Part shown: positions 1 through 12,119 of the stretch, one piece after another
Layout: each line of letters opens with the position of its first letter
Position numbering within the stretch: position 1 is the stretch's first letter
Source of the DNA: Epiperipatus broadwayi
Taxonomy: Eukaryota; Onychophora; Udeonychophora; Euonychophora; Peripatidae
Length of the DNA stretch: 64,000 nt
Direction of reading: 5' to 3'
Assembly (NCBI GenBank): GCA_028023455.1
Contig: JAQFVV010012395.1
Span: forward strand, 3,598,001 to 3,662,000
The notes under the pieces: model-generated
Databases searched by the model: none
The model's input: only the letters and a program-made list of their open reading frames with translations
What the model was told of the DNA's origin: nothing
Translations under genes and position numbers: made by a program

Positions 1-3000
1 ATAGAAGAGCATTTTTCATTTTTATTCAATGAATTTAGTTGCAGTAGTCATATTATTATGATAATAATCATAGTGCTATAATAAAGTAATCAATTTTTTA
101 ATTTGTAAATGTGACAATATACAATAAAGTCTACACTAGACTTTAACCAATATATTTAAATTGTTTTTTTATGCTCTATTAATTATTCTTTTACGAATAT
201 TAAATATTTTTTACATTACTGGTTGATAATAAGAGCATTCTAAAACTAAAAATATTTTATAAATCCCAGAAGCTAAAAAGATGAAACTCCTGTTTTTGCT
301 TTTCATTCATTTGAATTAAAAATTCCATCATCGATCTTTTATAGCATCTTTGCTTTATAGAAATTGTCTGAAAAATTATTATCACAAAAGTCAAAGAACA
401 AACATGAAGCTAGTAAATATCCATATCTTTCACAACCAGTAATCATGCATCAAATAATATAAATAAATGTTATAGATAATTAATTACTTTCAAACATTGT
501 CAAAGATTTTATCCATTAACTCAAATATTTTGAAATAAATCGATAAAAAAAAACATAAATATCACATCTTTGATCATGATGTTTGCTTGCATATGTGTAG
601 CATCAAAAAATTTGTTGGAAGTGTTTCTTGAATTTCTGAAATTGCATCAAGTCTGATTTACAAAGATTACAAATATATGCTTTAACCTCATCAAATCTAA
701 GAAATCAGTAGGATAGATTTATCAGAAAATCGAAACCTGATTGATAAAGGCAAAAATCAAAAAATGGGTTGGTGATAGAGATTAATCACTGACTTCTCAA
801 GCTTACTATAAATAGTGCTTAAATAGAGAGCTGCATTTTTTATATACGTGTATGTTTGTCCCATAAACTGTCCTGTAAACTTAATCTACGGAGATATTTT
901 TAAATATTTGTAGTTAAAATCAGAATCATGTGTTTATATTATAGACTACTTCTTAGATCTTTAATTTCATCTTTATTGTAATTATTTCTAATTAATAAAT
1001 TTGTTAATCATTGGATAAATAAAGACAATAAACAAATATAATAGGAAGGAGGATGAGCATAAGAATGATCATTGAACAAAAATGAATAATTATAACATTA
1101 ATAATTAGTAATATCATCAGCACTAAACAAGAGTATTTATAATTGGATCTGAAACAGATTCAATATCAGGAGATAGGCTAGTTATCTATGCAATGCCAAA
1201 CTTGGGGCATAATATAAAACAACCATCCATCCTTAAGTGCCAAAGTATCTATTATAAAAGTAATGTAGGATGTTGGTATTCTGATACATATTGATCATTA
1301 TCAATGCCCTAGTCATGTGACACCATGAGTGGACAGGCATGATAACTAGAAACTAATTTGTACTCTCTATAAAAAAATAAACTGCAATGAATGGATTTTA
1401 AAGGTGGTCTTTCCATTATCCAAAGAATTATCTGGATGTCCAAACACCAAAATATACCTCTACATATATATATAAATTAGCTGTTATTGCTCTAGAGAAA
1501 GCTTAAGATCACAAGCACCCTAGGGATGGTGACTGTGAAAAAGAGAAATAAAAGTGAATACACAATCTATTTCAAGTGAAATAATTTTATTGAGATGAAT
1601 TTACAAATCCCTTCAAATACCATGCTATAATGAAATCAATTCATACTGCCAATTCATAGAACAGATAGATGGAGGAATAAAGCATTTGGCACTACTACCT
1701 TTTTAAACAACTATTTAATGAAATTAACTAATAAATAATTAAGAAAATTGAGAAAATATATGATAATTCCATATCAAATACACTTTTATAAACAAATTAT
1801 AATTTTATATAGCATGTAATATTAACTTGTTGATTCTCAGTAAATTAATTATCATTTACTTTCATTGAATTATTTCATTTTCAATAATTAAAACAGGAAA
1901 TCTGTTCATAAAAAAGATTTAAAAAAATTTAATTAGCTAAAACTCTCTTATACAATTTTGAAGGGAAAATAAAATAAATTTAAAAAAAAAAACACATTTT
2001 AATAAAAAATAATAATAAAAATTATTCATTATTACAAATTATTATTTATGTTAAAAATTATTTATAAATGTAAATGTGAGACTACAATATCTTTTTATCA
2101 TGCTTTTTTTTTCAGTTCTTCTTTTGTAATTGTGCTTCTTGTCAGTTTTCATTGTTGACTTTAAACAATCCTCTTTTTTTCTAGAAATTTCTATTAACTT
2201 TTTCTTTTATAAATTCAAATTTTCATTATGGTGATAACTTCTCCATTAACATAGACTTTCATGGCAAAGTAAACAGTTAAATTTATCCATGTTTATATTG
2301 TAATAATTTTCAGGTTAGTATAGGCTGAATTTATCCTTTTTTTAATAATTTGTAGTCAGGTTTATAAACTAAGACAGTCATGCTTTTGGATGGACACAAA
2401 ACCTGTTGCAGATTACTCCCAATGGTATTCTCTTTTTAATTTTCTTTTAGTTAACAGACTGTTTGGTGAGGTTTGGGGATGCTCAGCTTCTAGTTAAAAC
2501 CTAATACATGATTTCCTTCATATCAATTTCAAACACCAGTTTTTAAACTAATAGTAAGATCAGTCATACTTCAGACTATAAAATTATTTTTCACTGTTCT
2601 CTGGGCTGCTACTACTGTTTTATTCAATAGATGCATCAACAACAACTGGTCACAAGATACTGAGATCTGCTGCTTTAATGTGGCCTCTATCTTACAATTC
2701 TATATCCATCCAATCACATATTATCTAAGACATGACAGCAATTAGACTCTGACAAATTGAGTCTATTTTTACAAAAGATTATTCACCTCCTATATTTTAA
2801 AAAATCAAATCATAATTATTGAAATTGCTTTTTAATTAATTTTTCTTAACTGGCAACCATAGTATAATCCTTCAATTACACTCTACCTTGAACAACACTG
2901 TATTTTTTGTTTTAGAAAGATAAAAAGAAGAATAAAAAACTTTAATTAATTAAAAATAGTATTTCTTATTAAAATGTTTAAATCTTTTTCTTTTCTTTTA

Positions 3001-3360
3001 AAAACTGATAACCTTTATTAAAAATGTTACTTATTTATCTCTCTTACTATTTTTTTAATTAAAACTACTCAATAAATTACTGATAATAAAACATTATTTA
3101 TTTTATTACTAATTTTTTTTTTTCTCTTTTACAACCACTTTTAATAAGTTATAAATATTCACATGCTTATTATATAATTTTTTTAAAATTTCATATCATT
3201 TAAGGAATAAAAACCTTTAAATACATTAATATTTTTATTATAAAATAAATATGAAAGAAATAATATCTGACATGGTGAGAGTTGGCAAACTGTCTATAAT
3301 ATCACAATAAATATAAATGAATAGTTTAGAGTCATCATGTTTTTATTACAATAGGTAAAA
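1..3360. other. AT-rich non-coding stretch, nothing recognised
   Basis: No open frame of convincing length or composition and no recognisable repeat was found. The region has many A and T runs of 6-10 bases. Unique intergenic or intronic DNA is as likely as very old repeat. Confidence 0.5.
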
Positions 3361-3365
3361 GTCTT

Positions 3366-3640
3366 TCCATACAGTAGTGCCACTCAAAGCAAGACAGAGT
3401 AATCAATGGATGCCAGAAGTCTTGTGCATAAAATCCTTATCTAGTGCCTACTCATCCAATATCCCCAAACCAGTTTCTGGCTTATGGCCTTCATCAGTGA
3501 TGAGCCTTGGATCTGATAGCACTGCACCTAGATCTTGCTTTGAGTGGCACTACTGTATGGAGAGAGTTTTGCCTATTTTAACAACAGTTATGAGCAAGCA
3601 TGGGAGATAGTGATCATGTGACGTTTAAATGTTTTTATTA
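3366..3640 (-). repeat. Family X dispersed repeat, copy 1, with palindromic ends
   Basis: This copy matches at least seven others in the window (near 11.8, 31.0, 38.8, 39.8, 41.7, 52.3-52.9 and 53.1 kb). The end at 3370-3396 (ATACAGTAGTGCCACTC...) returns inverted at 3536-3562, so the copy can fold back. The right end runs into GATCATGTGACG, the family terminus. On the minus strand it carries a hammerhead-like core: CTGATGA at 3497-3491, and GAAAC at 3477-3473. The open frame across 3377-3610 is a by-product of the repeat, not a gene. The family is non-coding and probably non-autonomous. Confidence 0.75.
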
Positions 3641-4171
3641 CCTTAGAAAGCAACACTTTTAATATAGATATCCTATTATTTATTATAGATCATTATGATT
3701 GAAGATCATTTGTGGTTTTAATTTAGTGCAGTGATTCTGTATCAGATTAGAAAGTTTTGGACTGATTCCACTTCTGGCTTTCTGGAGCTTAAACTTCTTA
3801 TAAACTTCCAAGTGATAAATCTATTTGATTATTCATTTTAGATTATTATTTAGAAATTAAATCTGTATAAATAAATAGAAAGGACTTTACATTTAGTATT
3901 GTTTGTTATATTTATTTACTTTCATCAAGAATGTGCATACAACTTATATATTATATCATATAATAATTATTATGCCAGCCACATAAAATATTTAAATTAT
4001 ATAATTGTGTAGAAATTATAGCAAAATAATATTTGCTTTCAAAGAGTAAAAAAAGTTATTATGTGACATAAAAATTGAATGAAATTAATAATTGTAGAAT
4101 GAAATCAACAGCAGCACCATTTATCAAAGATTTTGGCCATTCCAATCCAAGGATAAAAAAATAAAAAGACA
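3641..4171. other. AT-rich, nothing recognised
   Basis: No gene or repeat is supported here. The stretch leads into the AAT microsatellite. Confidence 0.4.
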
Positions 4172-4373
<202 letters not shown>

Positions 4374-4439
4374 GATGAGTTTTGTAATAATTATATAAAT
4401 CATTCTGTGAACCATAAATATGTCCAGATATAGAATACA

Positions 4440-5110
4440 TTTGTTCTCTATTCTGTTATTTGATATTTTGCAATGTTATCTTTTAACTTTGCCACCAACT
4501 TTTTTCTGAAATATTTCATCACTATGTTTAATAGTAACTCTCATATATATTCTTTTCTACTTTGTCTCCTCAAAGAAAATAATCAGCATTATATTTCTTT
4601 CTAATAACTTTGAGATAATCATTATAATGTAAACAGAATCTGCTTCTTCTGCGAAAATCTTGCCCAAGTTTGTCATAAAACGGACATTTGGGAAATCTGG
4701 TATTGTTTACTTGTTTCAGATAACCAATCTAAAAAAGATATAATTTTCCAATATTGGACACTATAGTGTTATATCCAGAAAGTTGAAAAGCATATTAATT
4801 AGTTTTGTGATCTTGCTATTGTATTTCTATAATTTTATAGAACAAACTTAAATGAAACTTTTCTAATGCTTACTTGTTATATAGATAGAATATCAAATGT
4901 CATTTCCAAATAATAAATTATGCTAATAATAGCTCTATATACATCTATTTCACTGTGATGTAAATTCTTATCTTTTAATTTATTAAAACAGTAGCAGCAC
5001 ATTGGAGTCTGTGCTGTACCTCAACATTTAAGACCACTTTCTGCTTTAAAAAAAACCTATCAGGATATTTAAATTGACAACTATCCAAGCTAAAGTTGCT
5101 AATTTTTTAT
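4440..5110 (-). repeat. Decayed LINE-like repeat, sister of 48340-49080
   Basis: Several blocks match 48340-49080 in the same orientation: around 4601-4680 versus 48490-48570 (TCTTCTGCGAAAA versus TCTTCCGTGAAAA), and 5040-5095 versus 48885-48950 (GATATTTAAATTGAC, then CTATCCAAGCTAAA). Minus-strand translation is broken by stops but gives pieces reminiscent of the region after the reverse transcriptase in non-LTR elements (for example YDKLGQDF and a later VYRAI). The clade cannot be named with confidence. Confidence 0.5.
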
Positions 5111-5165
5111 GACTGACTATTAAAGAACTTGACATGTTTGAACATTAATTACTAAATCAATTTTT

Positions 5166-7620
5166 TTATAAAATTTCTACTGAGATAAGACAATTTATGA
5201 AGAAAAAAGAAATATAAAACTAAATAAAATGATGTATTAAGAAGGATTGAATATCTCGAATTTTGTAAAAGAATTGGTATAATAAAGTATAATTGTGAAC
5301 AATCAAGGAAAGCCATAGAAAAGAATAAAAGTCTTAAGAGATAAAGTTACATCTTGATATTGGTAGAAGCATTTCTGCAATGATAAAAAAATATGGAACT
5401 ATTTACTAAGAAAAGAGATAATATCATGAAATGTGTAGAATAGTTTTATCAAGAATTTTATAGCAATAAAAAACAAGGAAAAGTATCTCCTACAACTACT
5501 ACACCTTCTGAATTGCGTAGGATTTTAAATGAAGAAGTGAGATATACAATTAAATTTACGAAGAAGGAAAAAGCTCCAGCTAATGATGTAATTATAATCG
5601 ATATGCTAAAGAAAGCGGGTAAAAAAATAAATAAATTTTTGATAAAGTTATATATCAAATGTCTAAATGATAAAGGTGTACCTGATGATTGAAAGAATTC
5701 AGTATTAATATTAGTATTTTAAAAAATATGATAAAGAAGATATTAGAAATTATAGACCTATCAGTCTATTATCAGCTCTATAAACATTTTTTTACCAAAA
5801 TAATTACAATTCTTCTACAATGAATTTTGGATTTTAACCAACCAAAAAAACAAAAACAAAGTGGATTTAAAAGTGCTTTTAATACAGTAGATCATATCCA
5901 AATATTGAGAGAAGTTATAGAAAGGACCAATAAATATGAGTTGCCATTATGGTTTGGATTTGTAGATTATGAAAAGTCATTTGATTCTATAACCAGTTCT
6001 TCAATGATTAAAGCATTGCATCATCAAGGTATAGATCCAGAACATTGTTACACACTGAATAACATTTATAAAAATGCAACAGTAACAATTAGATTACATA
6101 ATGATATTAAAATGCTTACACTGAGAGAATGACTCAATACAGAAGTTTTGCAGGAAATATTTTGCAAACCAAAATGGGAAGCTAAGCGAATAAAAGTAAA
6201 TGGAGTTTATTTAAGTCATATAGATTTTAAAGATGATGTAGTTATTTTTTTAAATAATGCTTTAGAACTTCATGAAATGTTACAAGAGTTATTAAATGAA
6301 AGTAAATTATTAAAGCGGAAGTCAACCTCCGATAATGCGCTATTTCTTAAATATTATAAATCTCTGCACACTCACCTGCCAGTAAGATTTTTAAAAACTT
6401 AAGTGACTCACTTAAGTTTAGAGTGTATTTCTATATACAGCAACTCTCACTGGCCATGCTTAAATCAGGGCTTGAATCTACTGTATACCTGATATTATAA
6501 TCAAATATTGAATTGTACAAATTTAGTTAACCTATCACAGGACAAAGACAGTGACTCATTTTTAACCACTACAATAATACTTATATGACTTATAAATGTA
6601 AATCTATTATTATATAGTGCTGAAATTTTTGAAATTATTAAAGCGGAAGTCAACCTCCGATAATGCTCTATTTCTTAAATAATTATCTTGCGATAGCTTA
6701 ACTAAATTTGTACAATTCAATATTTGATTATAATATCAAGCACACAATATACTCAAGCCCTGATTTAAGCATGGTCAGTGATAGTTGGTGTATATAGAAA
6801 AAACTTTTTTACTGGCAGATGAGTGCATGGGATTTATAATATTTAAGAAATAGCGCATTAGCGGAGATTGACTTCCGCTTTAATAATTTCAAACTTTTCA
6901 GTGCTATATAATAATAGATTTACAGATGAAAGTAAAAAAATAGAATTAAAGATAAATGTTAAAAAGACTAAAATAATGTTCAATGAATTTTCTTAAAAGA
7001 AGAAAATAACGATTGATAATGATGAGTTAGAAGAAGATAACAACTACAAATATTTTGGTCAGATTATTACGGCAGCTAAAAACATAAAGGAAAAATTTAA
7101 TCATAGAATTAACTTGGTTAGAGTGTTTTTAGTAAAAATAAGTTAATATTAAAAGGAAATATACCCAAGTGTTTAAAAAGACTTTTATTTACTAGTTTTT
7201 ACTTATGAATTTGAGATTTGTACACTTAGCAGGAGAGCAATACAAGACTTTTGGCCATTCAGCAAAATATTGAGAGATGTATGTTAAGAACAACAAGAAA
7301 AAATCAAAAATCAAATGCATGGATGAGAGAACAAATAGGTGTTACTGACATCATTGAAATAATTAAGAGATTGAAGTGGAGTTGGACTTATTTCTAGAAA
7401 GGGATGATAATAGATGGATAGTTGAAATTTTAAACTGGATTCCAAAATATTGTAAAAGACCTAGAAAGAGACCACATGTTAGATGAATGAAAAAAGAAGT
7501 GTGCTGGAATGATATATAGAATAGAAGTTAAAGATTGGAGAAGGTGAATTGATCTTGGACAGATCTTTATCCAGAAGTGGATTGATAATGGTTGAAAATA
7601 ATGATGATGATTGAGATATC
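5166..7620 (+). pseudogene. RTE-type LINE, copy 1: reverse transcriptase remnant split by an insertion
   Basis: This is a 5'-truncated non-LTR retrotransposon of the RTE type. Such elements encode an endonuclease and reverse transcriptase that copy their own RNA at nicked target DNA. Coding similarity to the fuller copy at 18.0-20.8 kb starts near 5166. RT pieces are visible: GFKSAFNTVDHIQILREVIE (5854-5913), LPLWFGFVDYEKSFDSI (5941-5991) and IRLHNDIK (6090-6113). The block expected next, around RQGD, is missing. The palm motif usually FADD reads FKDD (about 6223-6234), so the active site is damaged. Frame resumes after a 621-bp insertion with KIELKINVKKTKIM (6935-6976). The 3' end near 7620 is GAT-rich (AATGATGATGAT), as in copy 2. 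Stops and frameshifts are frequent, so it is inactive. Confidence 0.85.
6296..6934. mobile_element. 621-bp fold-back element with 9-bp target duplication
   Basis: The element (6305-6925) interrupts RTE copy 1 and is flanked by ATGAAAGTA at 6296-6304 and 6926-6934. Its arms are long inverted repeats: about 6305-6535 pairs with about 6685-6896, including AAAGCGGAAGTCAA near 6312 and its complement near 6883. The loop region holds another partial copy of the end (6594-6680), so a second copy may have inserted or recombined here. The right terminus continues about 30 bp beyond the paired arm (to GATTTACAG), so the left end appears trimmed. No transposase is present. A 9-bp duplication fits Mutator-like or related DNA transposons, but the superfamily is not proven. 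Confidence 0.85.
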
Positions 7621-7624
7621 AAGT

Positions 7625-8015
7625 ACTTCCTGTAGATAACCTTTTGAATTAGTAACGATAGCACAATTATCACTATACGGTAAATCCAAAATTCTATAAA
7701 ATAAAGATTTTATTATTGCTTTTAATTAATTCAAGTTAAAAATTCCACTATCAAATCTGCATTCTCCTTGATCACTCCTATACCGAATTACTTATAATTA
7801 GTTTCAATGTTGGAGCAAGTACCCACCCAGTCTTAATTAACACCAATATTCATTTCAAATACCTTATATATTCCGTCTGTAGCAATGACAAATCCCTTTC
7901 ATTTCATCATGTAGAAGCTGTAAAATATAAATAAAATTAGATGAACAAAACTAATTTCAAAAAGAATCAAAAACATGTTTGTCTGAAATCTTGTAGTGAT
8001 AAAAATTTTACTTGA
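7625..8015. other. No gene or repeat recognised
   Basis: Ordinary AT-rich sequence between the RTE copy and the first PLE tail pair. Nothing further is supported. Confidence 0.4.
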
Positions 8016-8019
8016 AGTT

Positions 8020-8190
8020 ATATGTTGGATCATTCCCATCATCTAGAATCAATGCTAAATGACTTTAGAAAAACTCAAATTTTATATAATCTGTGGGCTA
8101 TTAGTAAACAATTGAATATATTTGAAAAGTTTAAATAAAATTTTCTAAAATCATTTAATCATTAATTTTAGATGATGGAATATAATTACA
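8020..8190. repeat. Inverted pair of PLE tail sequences with no coding part between
   Basis: The left arm (about 8022-8085, with CCCATCATCTAGAATC and GACTTTAGAAAAAC) is repeated inverted at about 8122-8185 (GATGATGGAATATA and its partner TTTTCTAAAATCATTT). Both match the arms that flank the PLE at 8616-10010. Only about 37 bp separates them. This looks like the extreme product of the process that gives the other PLE copies an inverted tail: all the protein-coding part is lost. Confidence 0.7.
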
Positions 8191-8612
8191 AATACTATAG
8201 ACCTGTTCAATTAATTGATTAAAATATTTTTGACCAAACCAATGAAAGCAGTATATAAATTACTTCTTTGTTCCTGACACTTTTTTTGTATATTTCTGGC
8301 AACAAAAGTTTATGGACTTTCTTGATTCTCTAAAACCACTATGAATCTCTGATAATTATTCATCTATGACTGGAAGCAACCTTTTAACAAAATCTTTGAC
8401 AGTATCTTTACTGTAGAGGATAATAATAAATATTCTATTGCAATTTTATGAATTTCTATTATTTTAAAAATTTGGAATAATAAAAGCATCCTTAAGATCA
8501 GGTGATACAACTTTATGGATCATATATTTCTAAAACTGTTGAATATTTTTAAAATAGAAAAAAGTAAAACATGAAATCACAGTGCTTTCCTAAAGGTTTG
8601 TGATGATGGTGT
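8191..8612. other. AT-rich spacer, nothing recognised
   Basis: No feature is supported between the inverted tail pair and the next PLE. Confidence 0.35.
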
Positions 8613-8719
8613 TCTAGTTGTATTTTTATATTGGACTATTTCCATCATCTAATATGTGTGTTGAATGTCTTTAGAAAAATTTAACTTTATTTGAATATTC
8701 CAAATACATTCAACTAATA

Positions 8720-8905
8720 GTAATAGCACATCAAACAGGTTAGTATATGCACAAGGTTTTGAGAGGTACTATTCTCACCTCTTCTTCAGGTGTTGCTGAC
8801 CTGTTTAGTGACAGTACTAGCATGGGATTTGAACTTGGACCCTTACATTTTTTATTATTGAATTTTAAAGTAACACTCTAACCAACTGAACCATCTTTCC
8901 AAAGG
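8720..8905 (-). repeat. tRNA-headed SINE with hammerhead-like body
   Basis: On the minus strand a tRNA-like head (about 8905-8822) has an A-box-like GGTTCAGTTGGTTAGAGTG and a B-box-like GTTCAAATCCC. The anticodon region is altered and carries an AT insertion. Downstream on the same strand is CTGAAGA (8789-8783), then a 6-bp stem AGAGGT/ACCTCT (8782-8777 with 8767-8762), then CAAAAC where a hammerhead would have GAAAC. An outer helix pairs AAACAGG near 8811 with CCTGTTT near 8735. SINEs are transcribed by RNA polymerase III and moved by LINE proteins. The head is too altered to be a working tRNA. Confidence 0.7.
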
Positions 8906-8931
8906 CAACAGTCAGTAGAAATTTCATATAC

Positions 8932-9900
8932 TTATCTATGAGGTTCCTCCTGATATCTCCACTTTTTCCTAAAAGAAAAGTTGATTAGTGTTTTCCATAC
9001 ATTTTGTATAGTCACATTAGGTTGGCTTATGGGATTTTTTGCCAATGTCATGTGAGCAGCTTCTTTAAATTTTCTTTCTTTGTATCTCTTCTTCTCTATC
9101 CAATATTTTTGTATTTTCCCAGTTGAACATATATTTATTGGTACATACATGGTCTACTATCTTAGACACATCTGTTTTCTCTCTTGTAATCATCAATTCA
9201 TGTTTTTGCAAGTGCTTTTCAATGTGACAACTGGTCTCTTCAATATATGTTCTTCCACATTCACATGGTATTTCATAGATGCAGTTTTTTTCTTTTCTGC
9301 ATTTCAAGTTTAGGCTTTGTAGATAGTAGAATTCCTCATAGTGTGGTATGGGTCTGGAAAACTGTTCTGATGTTATACTGATTGCAGATTTTCCTTAATT
9401 TTTCTGCTATTTTTGGAATGTATGGATATACTACAGTACCAATAATTGTCTTTTCTCTTGATGGTTCTTTTTGTTGTCTATTTAACATTTTCTTAATAAC
9501 AGCTTATGGTTAACCATTTTTATAAGAGTTTGTTCTATATAGATCTTTTCTTTTCCAAATTGCTGGTTTCTGAACAAACTTTTTTTGCCCTGTTCTATAG
9601 TGATAGTATAACTTCATGTTTCTGATGGGATTGGATGTATAGGCTAGATATTTTCCTGCAGGTGTAGATTTTTGATAAACTGCAGTTTTGAATTTGCCAA
9701 GAGGGAGTCTTGTCACAAGAACATCTATGAATGCCAATTTTTGTTCTTGTTCTGATTCTATTGTGAATTTAATTGAAGGGAATATATTGTTTATGTGTTT
9801 TTAAAAACTTTGTAGCATTGCTTCACCATGTGGCCATACAAAAAATGTATCATCCACATAGTGAAGCCAAACTTTAGGTGTATATGAAGTAGTTTTTATG
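8932..9900 (-). pseudogene. PLE reverse transcriptase end plus GIY-YIG endonuclease, broken
   Basis: PLE proteins join a telomerase-related reverse transcriptase to a GIY-YIG nuclease that nicks the target. Read on the minus strand: the palm motif LHYVDDTFFVWPHG is at about 9866-9825 (YVDD 9860-9849), followed after a stop by the thumb region (AFIDVLVTRLPLGKFKTAVY in 9737-9670; YLAYTSNP further on). The endonuclease lies at 9307-9065: CIYEIPC stands for the GIY half and RTYIEETS for the YIG half, so the usual glycine of YIG is glutamate. A charged C-terminal tail continues in another frame to 8932 (ERKFKEAAHM). At least two frameshifts and several stops make it inactive. The palm and thumb look like the animal PLE lineages with a WLHYVDDTF-type motif. 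Confidence 0.88.
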
Positions 9901-10010
9901 ACTGTGGTTTCAAGTTCTTTCATGTAATATTTAAATAAAGTTAAATTTTTCTAAAGCCATTTAATTCACATATTAGATGATGAAAATAGTACAATATAAA
10001 AATACAACTA

Positions 10011-11785
10011 TAAAGTCACAGTTTTTCTATCAAAATAAAAAATAGAAACCAAAATAATAAATAAATAGAAAAGGTCAACTTGAGGTGGTGAAAATCGGCA
10101 ATAGGATTTAAATTGAATTAATGTATTTCATTAAATTGTGTTAAGAAAACATCTGAATTTAAAGCAATTATTTATTGATGTACTTTAAGTATTCCTGCTG
10201 CTAATAATAATTTAAAGTTGACATTTTTCTTTATTTTTTTAATGCTAACACACAATGTGTGGGTGACTGGTTTTTTCTCCAAACTTTCTGCTGTACCAGT
10301 TCAAAAAATGCATGTTTTTGCAAGAAAAATTCAAATCATACATCATGTGACTTAATTTAATAATCTTATTACTACAAATGTTATATAATGAGTGTGAATA
10401 GCTCTTAATAAGCTTTTCCAACTATTTTTATTCCCACGCCAGTTTCTAGCTGTTAGTTGTCATCAGTGAGGTACTAGGATATTCATACATTAACATGTAT
10501 TATCTAGCAACATAGTTTATCTATTAACCACAAAATTTTAAGGTTTTAATATGTCTGAATCGTGTATTATGATATGTCTGTGTTCTGTATTTAATGCATA
10601 ATTGAATAACATGCTAATATTTAATTTTGTTTTAAATTGGGAAAACTGCTTCTGAAATGTTTGAAATTATTCAAACTGTATATGGTAATAAAGAAATGAG
10701 GCACAAGAGGGTTCTGTGATTTGCAAGATTTCATATCAGCAGGGAAAAAAATCAAAAAATCTCTAAAAAGATTTGCAATACATTGTCACATTTCAGGTCA
10801 TAACTCATGATCTATCCATATCTTCACTTTAAAATATCTATGGTTAATATGTAAATTATAGTACTACATAATACACACATTGATTAAGAGTTTAATCACA
10901 CCTTCTGTTACTGATAGAAATAAGATATTTATTGTAGCTGTAATCTCAAACTTGCATCCTATAATCAGAATTAAGAGTGATCATTTAATGATTAACTGTT
11001 ATAATACACTGATAATTATCATTGTTGGCTTTGTTGGAAAGATGAACAGAAGCAAAACAAAATAATGAAATACTTTAGAAAAAAGCTTTAACCTTAATCA
11101 TATGTGTCTTGAACATTTATAATAATCAAACGATGTTGTTTTTTGACTATAGAGAGATCTCTCGAACCTTGACATAGGATAGTGACTTTATAAAATAAGA
11201 ACAGCCATCTTTAACCTAAATTCCCACTTACATAAGCCAATCTGAAATATCTTGATTTAAGAGCATGAAGCTGTTGCTCTCTTCACTTTTTAAGTCAAGG
11301 TTTGAGAAGTCCCTCTATAGTCAAAAAACAACATCATTTGGCTATTATAAACATTCAAGGTGCATATGATTTCTTTAAAGTGTTTTACATATTTCCTATA
11401 TGCTTAATAATTAATAACAAAATAATAAAATACAAACATAGTTACACACTCTTCTCACAAAATGTGTGTAGTAACTGCTGCATCAATTTTGGCTGACAGA
11501 AGAAAAGCAAGTTTATCCAAAATCTCAGATTTATTTAACTCAGTCATTGATTTTGGGTAGCATTACTCCTTTAAGATTCCAATTTACAGGTGACATGTCT
11601 TATCTCTGAATTTAATTCACTGTTTTATTTATAAATAAAAACTTTTAAAAAAAATGACAGGAAAACAAAATTTAGATTGAGATGGTTCATTAATAGTTCA
11701 ATATGGCTAATAATATTAATTTGTATTATACAGTCTGTAAGAGATAACTATGCCTGCATTTTAATTAAACAAATTCCCACAGAAG
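10011..11785. other. AT-rich; one partial family X-like fragment near 10430-10480
   Basis: No coding signal was found. At 10440-10470 there is a short minus-strand match to the hammerhead part of family X (TCATCAG at 10460-10466, GTTTC at 10442-10446), with a different stem II. The rest is unassigned. Confidence 0.45.
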
Positions 11786-11794
11786 CTAAACTCT

Positions 11795-11930
11795 TTGTAC
11801 AGTAGCACCACTCGGTGCAAGCCAGAATAATCAATGAATACACTGAACTGCTGTATGGATAGTTTAGTCTCTGTGTAAACAGCTTGTGTAAGCATAAAGA
11901 ATGATGATGTTTAGTGGTTTAAACATATTT
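11795..11930. repeat. Family X, internally deleted copy with both ends
   Basis: The left end (TACAGTAGCACCACTCGGTG near 11800) and right end (CTGTATGGATAGTTTAG near 11852, then ATGATGTTTAGTGGTTTAA near 11909-11927) are present. The middle, including the hammerhead-like part, is missing. This matches the ends of the copies at 3.4 and 39.5 kb. Confidence 0.7.
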
Positions 11931-11935
11931 CCCTT

Positions 11936-12118
11936 TGTCTTATTTTTTTACCATTCTGAATTCCTTATACTGCAGATTATAGTTATTTACTCAAATGGAT
12001 AGTAAAGCAATTACTTCTTAGAACTTGAAAAGCAACATTTCATATTATTGGTGTCCAACTGAAATCTTAAAATGTAGTTATTCACTTTTTTAAACTATAA
12101 AATATAAAATGTGCTAAA
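11936..12118. other. Spacer, nothing recognised
   Basis: Short AT-rich interval between family X and the PLE pair. Confidence 0.3.
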
Positions 12119-12119
12119 A

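Larger units (their letters stand above)
8616..10010 (-). mobile_element. Penelope-like element with inverted flanking tails
   Basis: Arms of about 83 bp bound the element: 8616-8698 and its inverted copy 9927-10010 (TTAGAAAAATTTAAC on one side, GTTAAATTTTTCTAAAG on the other). Between them the minus strand encodes, in order, the end of a reverse transcriptase, its thumb, and a GIY-YIG endonuclease. The coding part starts directly at the inner edge of the right arm, so this is a 5'-truncated copy capped by an inverted piece of its own 3' tail. A tRNA-headed SINE (8720-8905) sits between the coding end and the left arm. Confidence 0.85.

Noticed and set aside
3377-3610. 77-codon open frame
   Set aside because: It lies wholly in family X; the corresponding frame is not kept in other copies.
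8616-8698. Possible hammerhead in the PLE tail (AGATGATGGAAATAGTC on minus)
   Set aside because: It has GATGA, GAAA and GTC words and a short outer pairing, but stem II is absent in every copy, so the resemblance may be chance.
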